Assembly (NCBI GenBank): GCA_028386065.3
Contig: JAKUCV010007237.1
Span: forward strand, 107,993 to 171,992
From: Turnera subulata
Taxonomy: Eukaryota; Streptophyta; Magnoliopsida; Malpighiales; Passifloraceae
Direction: 5' to 3'
DNA length: 64,000 nt
The first letter of the stretch is position 1; the number at the start of each line of letters is the position of its first letter. The notes under the pieces are model-generated. The model searched no databases. It worked only from the letters and a program-made list of their open reading frames with translations, and was not told the DNA's origin. Made by a program: the position numbers and the translations under genes. Shown here one piece after another: positions 59,427 to 64,000 of the stretch.

Positions 59427-61399
59427 ACAACCACTTGGTTCTTCCTTCATATTACGTTTAGTGCTCGCCTGGTGCATCTCTACTTTTTTTACAGGCGACG
59501 TGGGGTGGAAAAATGGGAGGCGAATTTGAGAAGGAAAGCAGCTGAAAACTTTCCCATGTAGTCATATTTTTACAGCTGATAATGTTTTCATTAAACAATG
59601 AGCTCAATTTTTTCTTACTACTACTTTTATGTTTGTTATGTAATCAACTTCGTGGCTGGCTTCTAATTTAATTTAGTGTTGGAAGAAAAGCTTTATATCC
59701 ACAACTTTTATGTTTTTTTTTTTTGTCGCACAACTTTTATGTTATTCAAAGGCACAACAGCCCTTGTAACATTAAAAGTGAGTCTCGATTGTGTTTAGGT
59801 GATTGGACCTAGAAGACACACTAAACCACATAAAACCTGACCACCCTTGTCCACCCCGTTGCTCCACTTTACTACTGAAGAACTTATTCCTGTTCTCTTG
59901 ATTTATAACTTGGGGGTCATTCCTGTTTTGTATCTTCTATTAAAGAGCTAAACCAGAAATACTTTTGGCCTGCATCCTTTGCCTCACTTGTGAGGCTACA
60001 AATCTGGAGTTCTGGTTGGCATGTAATTTGTGTTAGATCTAAAGCAGAATTAGACCCTACCTATTTAGGTAGCATGCTTCATAAAAGCAACATATAGTGA
60101 TATATAAAAATGGTTTCCAGAGTCCCGAATTTTGAGATTGTAGAACAAAGAACGACAAAATTGTCTTGACATTTCATCAAAAAAAAAAAAAAAATTATCT
60201 CTAAAGGTAAACATTTTGGAAACTTATAAGATTAAAAACAGTCTTAAGATATCAAGATTAATACTATACTGTATCATTAATATATTTGAATTTGTGCTGC
60301 ATAATTGATTTTTAGCCACACAATCGTTGCGGGAGCTGAAGATGGAAATTTTGGATGCAAGCAACAACCTACATGTGCCCGACATTTCTTTTTCAACTGG
60401 ATTTTGAAGGGTGGGGAAAATTTTTAATGGTGGAAGATAAATTCTGGTGATGGGACTGTTAAGGAATGTCGACCACTATGAGATGTTCAAGTCAGGATTA
60501 GTACAATTGCTATTTGCATTATCAAGTTGGATAGCTACATATTCAATTCCATAACCATCTGCAAACCAAGGTGGATCCCCTTACTCTCTTCTCTCCCTTT
60601 CACTTACCAGAAAGTAGGTTGGGTATCTGGTTAACACAACATAACCAAAACCTTGAGCAAATCCCACTAAATAGTACTACTAACTAGAAAAATTTGGAGG
60701 TAGCAGCAATTCTCTTTGAGATGTTAATTAACCTATTAGTATATTATTACAATACCTTACTTCTCGGCCAAAGACAAAGGACAAAAGGTGGTTGAAAGTA
60801 TTATTTCACAAATTGCATTTGCAGCCTTGAAAGGCACTGAGATATCCTAATTATTCAGGGATCCATGTGCCTGCGGCCATGAGGATTGAGGCGGATAGAA
60901 GGGGCAGATATGCCATTAATGCATGCAAGAGCTGGAGAAGGGTTGGCCATCATATATATATCCTCCATAACTGAATATCCACAAGAAATTAATGCTAACT
61001 AGAAAGTGATCTCTCTATGCATAATGTGAGTAACCAGGCCATGGTTGTAGCAAAGGAATGTTTTTGCAGGGACCAATTGAAGTTGGATTGAAAGGAAACT
61101 AAAACTGTGCATATTGAATAATATTCTTGTCATGGACCACTTAAGAATAGGCTGCCATTAATATATTTAGTCCAGCGGCTTATCAGAAAGAGTCCTGCTG
61201 TACAACCATGGCCAGTGAAGTCATTGGACAATCTTAGGGTCGGTTTTTGTTCCATAAATAAATTTATACTTTCTGTAGTGTGTCCATTTCATTGACATTA
61301 ATTGAGGGTTGATTTAGTTTGTTGAGGTTCAGTCAACACTCTGAATTCAAATCCACAGACCGTTCCTCTTGATAGTAGTCTGTGTAAAAAAAATGTGAA
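59427..61399. other. Intergenic, no gene recognised
   Basis: 3' flank of the PKS gene followed by AT-rich DNA. No reading frame, RNA gene or element with clear ends was found. Confidence 0.45.
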
Positions 61400-61407
61400 C
61401 TTAGCAA

Positions 61408-61987
61408 TAGACCTGGCAATTCGTGTTGTCGTGTCGGGTTCGTGTCGGGTTGAACAGGTAATCGGGTTCTAAATCTTCAACCCGACCCGACCCATTTAAT
61501 AATCGTGTCGTGTCGTGTCCAACCCGTTTATTATCGTGTCGGGTTCGGGTTGACTCGCGGGTTACCTATTAAGTCTAACAAGCCTAAAGATGAGTTTGAA
61601 ATTTTTCTATTTTGCGTATTTTAAAGCAAATAGGCATATAATTAGTTTTTTTATACATCAAATAAAATTATAAATTGCAGAATCATAATATAATAATATT
61701 TTAAAGCATTTATAGAAGTATTTTTGGATAATTTTAGTAACTTTAGCCTTAAATATTGGATAAGTCTTATATTAAATCAGTAAAATATCTATACCCTAAA
61801 GATAATCGGGTCATAAACAGGTACCTATCGGGTTGGCCGGTCAACCCGCTACCTGACCTGCTAATTTTCGTGTCGTGTCGGGTCGACCCATTTAACTAAA
61901 CGGGTTGGAAATCTCTGACCTATACCTGCTAATTTCGTGTCGGGTTCGTGTCGGGTTGTCGTGTCAATACCCGTTTTGCCAGGTCTA
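61408..61987. mobile_element. hAT-type MITE (580 bp)
   Basis: Terminal inverted repeats begin TAGACCTGGCAA and end TTGCCAGGTCTA. The 8-bp duplication CTTAGCAA flanks it exactly (61400-61407 and 61988-61995). Subterminal DNA is full of TCGTGTCGGGTT-type motifs in both orientations. An 8-bp duplication and short inverted repeats indicate hAT. There is no transposase, so it is non-autonomous. Confidence 0.9.
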
Positions 61988-61995
61988 CTTAGCAA

Positions 61996-63071
61996 ATAAC
62001 ATCATTCTAGGTAGGAGTGTTGGGCAAAGCTACATCCCGTCTTTCCGGGGTTTGTCCACAACCTTTTTTTTTTTTCGAAAAAAAGGGGTTTGTCCACAAG
62101 TTTGGAAAAGGTAAATAAGTTTTGAATCCGGTTAATTTTTTTATTGTCTGATAAGTAAATTGTTTTTAAAGACCACTAATAAAACTTTTAAAATTTATTT
62201 CTGTGAACCATTCATGGAGACGGAATGATGAGGATGGCCTAGCCCATCCATAATTGTATTATTTTGAAGAAAATAATAGCTTGTGGTTGACTTAAATATT
62301 TCTAGCAATGTAGCTGCGGTTTATCCATTAAATAAATCTCAAATTATTGTAATATTTTGTTCCTCGTTGGACGAAAATTTGTTAAATAGAAAAAATAGGA
62401 AACTTCACCCAAAGAAGCACCGAAATGGATTGAGGCCCACCTAAAATGGGCCCGAAAGGAAATCCTATGCACGAACAAATGGATCGGATACTTGCTCAGC
62501 CCGTTTACGAGAATAGTGGCGTGGTCGGGTTTTGAAGAGATACAACAACTCTTGGGCTATCATGGTAGGAAAAAAAAAAACACGATAATGGATTGATGCC
62601 CAGGGCCAGGGCCTATTCTTTATTGCGTTGTTTATGCTTTCACGATCCGATCCAAGAAGCTGTGCAAGCCTTTATCAATTTTTTTTTTTTTGGTAGTGAA
62701 AATAAAAGGTTGCATGCCAAAATTACTATAACAAGCTACAATTTGAGAAAATTCGGTGGAATGATGTAAGATTGATCCAAAATTGGGGTAGGATTGTTTG
62801 GAAAACTTTTTCATTATTTGATAATAACGATAAAAATGTCATTTTTCCAAATATTTTGAAATAGGAATACAAATTTTCAATATCTTTTTTTTTTCTTTAT
62901 ATTTTGAGAAAACGATGATGATGATGAAAATGGCACTTGTAGCAGCAAGGAATCCTGGCCGAAAGAGGCTTGAGGTTAATTTGGTAGAAGGTCATGGCTA
63001 TTACTTTTCCAGAGTGTGATTAACTATTTAACCCAGCACCTTTAAATCGCATTTGTCCATTCTTTGGTTGC
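61996..63071. other. Intergenic between the two MITEs
   Basis: AT-rich sequence with homopolymer A and T runs and no supported gene. Confidence 0.45.
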
Positions 63072-63079
63072 ATTGCTGG

Positions 63080-63722
63080 TAGGGATGGCAATGGATGTCT
63101 GTTAACGGGGAACCCGTGGGGAATCCCCGAATGGGGAACGGGGATGGGGGTAATTTTACCCCCGCGGGGACGGGGACGGGGGACGTTTTAGCCCCGCGGG
63201 GAATTTGGAAATGGGGGCGGGGAGTGCTCCCCCCGACCCGCGGGGACCCCGAAATAAGTGAAAAGACGGAATTACCCTTCAGTCATTATCCACTTAATAT
63301 ATATGTCAATACTAAAATAGATTTTTTATTCATTTTTTCCCTTTACATATTAAAATTAATATATATGTCATTATTTCTTTCTTTCTCGGTAAATTTATGT
63401 AATTAACATCAGAGACATAGAAACCGTTTTTAATTTCTTTGAATTATACTTTGAATCATGTATTTTAAGCCAAAATAATTGAACTTATTCATCGATTGGC
63501 TTTAATTACTTTCTAAGAAATATAATGTGCATTCTTTTTATTTATAAAATTGGGGAATGGGGTCCCCGTGGGGATCCGATTCCCCGCGGGGAACGGAGAT
63601 GGGGGCAATTTTTCCCCCGAACGGGGAATGGGGGTGGGGATGGGGGAACATTTTGGAAATGGGGGTGGGGGTGGGGGTGGGGAACCTTCCCCCGCGAGGA
63701 CCCCGACCCATTGCCATCCCTA
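63080..63722. mobile_element. hAT-type MITE with G-rich ends (643 bp)
   Basis: Ends TAGGGATGGCAATGG and CCATTGCCATCCCTA are perfect inverted repeats for 15 bp. The 8-bp duplication ATTGCTGG flanks it exactly (63072-63079 and 63723-63730). Subterminal regions are packed with GGGGA/TCCCC words (63107-63250, 63551-63710) around an AT-rich core. No transposase is present. Confidence 0.9.
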
Positions 63723-63924
63723 ATTGCTGGCATTTCTAATGAAAAATATCTTCTTCAAAATACTATTAAGGAAAAGATCCTCCAAATTATCCCACCATGA
63801 AACCCTGCACCCAATTCTCTAAACTACCCCTAAAGAAATCGCCTCAATGACCAAAATACCCCTACACTCACGTGTTGTCGCCCGTTCATTAGTTGCCCTC
63901 ATTAATCAACCCAACAGATTCCCT

Positions 63925-64000
63925 TACAATATAAAACCCCCAAAACCCTAACCGTTTTGTACCCTCACTCTCTCATTTAACCACACAAAAAACAGAGAAG
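63925..64000 (+). promoter_or_regulatory. Promoter/leader of a rightward gene with telo-box
   Basis: A TATA-like TACAATATAAAAC (63925-63937) is followed by a telo-box AAAACCCTAACC (63942-63953) and a CT-rich leader. This arrangement is typical of plant translation-machinery genes, including ribosomal protein genes. The coding region lies beyond the window. Confidence 0.55.

Noticed and set aside
59302..59529. Open frames overlapping the end of the PKS gene
   Set aside because: Shadows of the PKS coding region in other frames, with no independent support.

Overview
This window is nuclear DNA from a flowering plant, almost certainly a eudicot outside the Brassicaceae. The evidence is spliced genes with GT-AG introns, four long intron-poor pentatricopeptide repeat (PPR) genes, a PMT-type methyltransferase, a phytochrome kinase substrate gene, two nuclear tRNA-Leu genes and large plant-type LTR retrotransposons. 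From recalled Arabidopsis proteins, the block from about 18.2 to 32.1 kb matches the chromosome 1 interval At1g74640-At1g74630-At1g74600 (OTP87)-At1g74580 in order.

Layout. 1-5186: degenerate Ty3/gypsy sequence on the minus strand, with one LTR at 944-2986 and a decayed internal remnant. 5187-15587: a young Ty3/gypsy chromovirus (Tekay/Del type) with two LTRs of about 2.7-2.9 kb; its 5' LTR lacks the first 228 bp and is fused to the older element. 15588-18242: SINE-like pieces and empty intergenic DNA. 18243-32078: gene block with a plastid-targeted alpha/beta hydrolase-fold protein, a DYW-class PPR, tRNA-Leu(CAG), an OTP87-like PPR, a small two-exon gene and a P-class PPR. 32633-37157: a non-autonomous Mutator-like element containing a 3.6-kb solo LTR. 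37947-39017: a CXE15-like carboxylesterase. 39.4-46.2 kb: a broken LINE on the minus strand, split by a 3-kb gag-only LTR element. 46533-48537: an ASC1/TRIP4-like zinc-finger gene. 49624-51402: a PPR gene beside tRNA-Leu(AAG). 52653-56310: a PMT2/PMT14-like Golgi methyltransferase. 58077-59426: a PKS-family gene. 59427-64000: intergenic DNA with two hAT-type MITEs, ending in the promoter and leader of a rightward gene with a telo-box.

How the genes relate. They are independent housekeeping and signalling genes, not an operon. The PPR proteins would act on organelle RNA, PMT on Golgi pectin, the PKS protein in phototropin/phytochrome signalling, and the CXE15-like enzyme possibly in strigolactone breakdown. 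The less ordinary content lies in the transposon architecture: three nested insertions with target-site duplications readable by eye, a recombinant retroelement junction, and arrays of short hairpins inside the chromovirus LTRs that occur with unrelated sequence at the same place in a second LTR subfamily. Splice sites and element ends were read by eye; Arabidopsis identities are from memory and were not searched.
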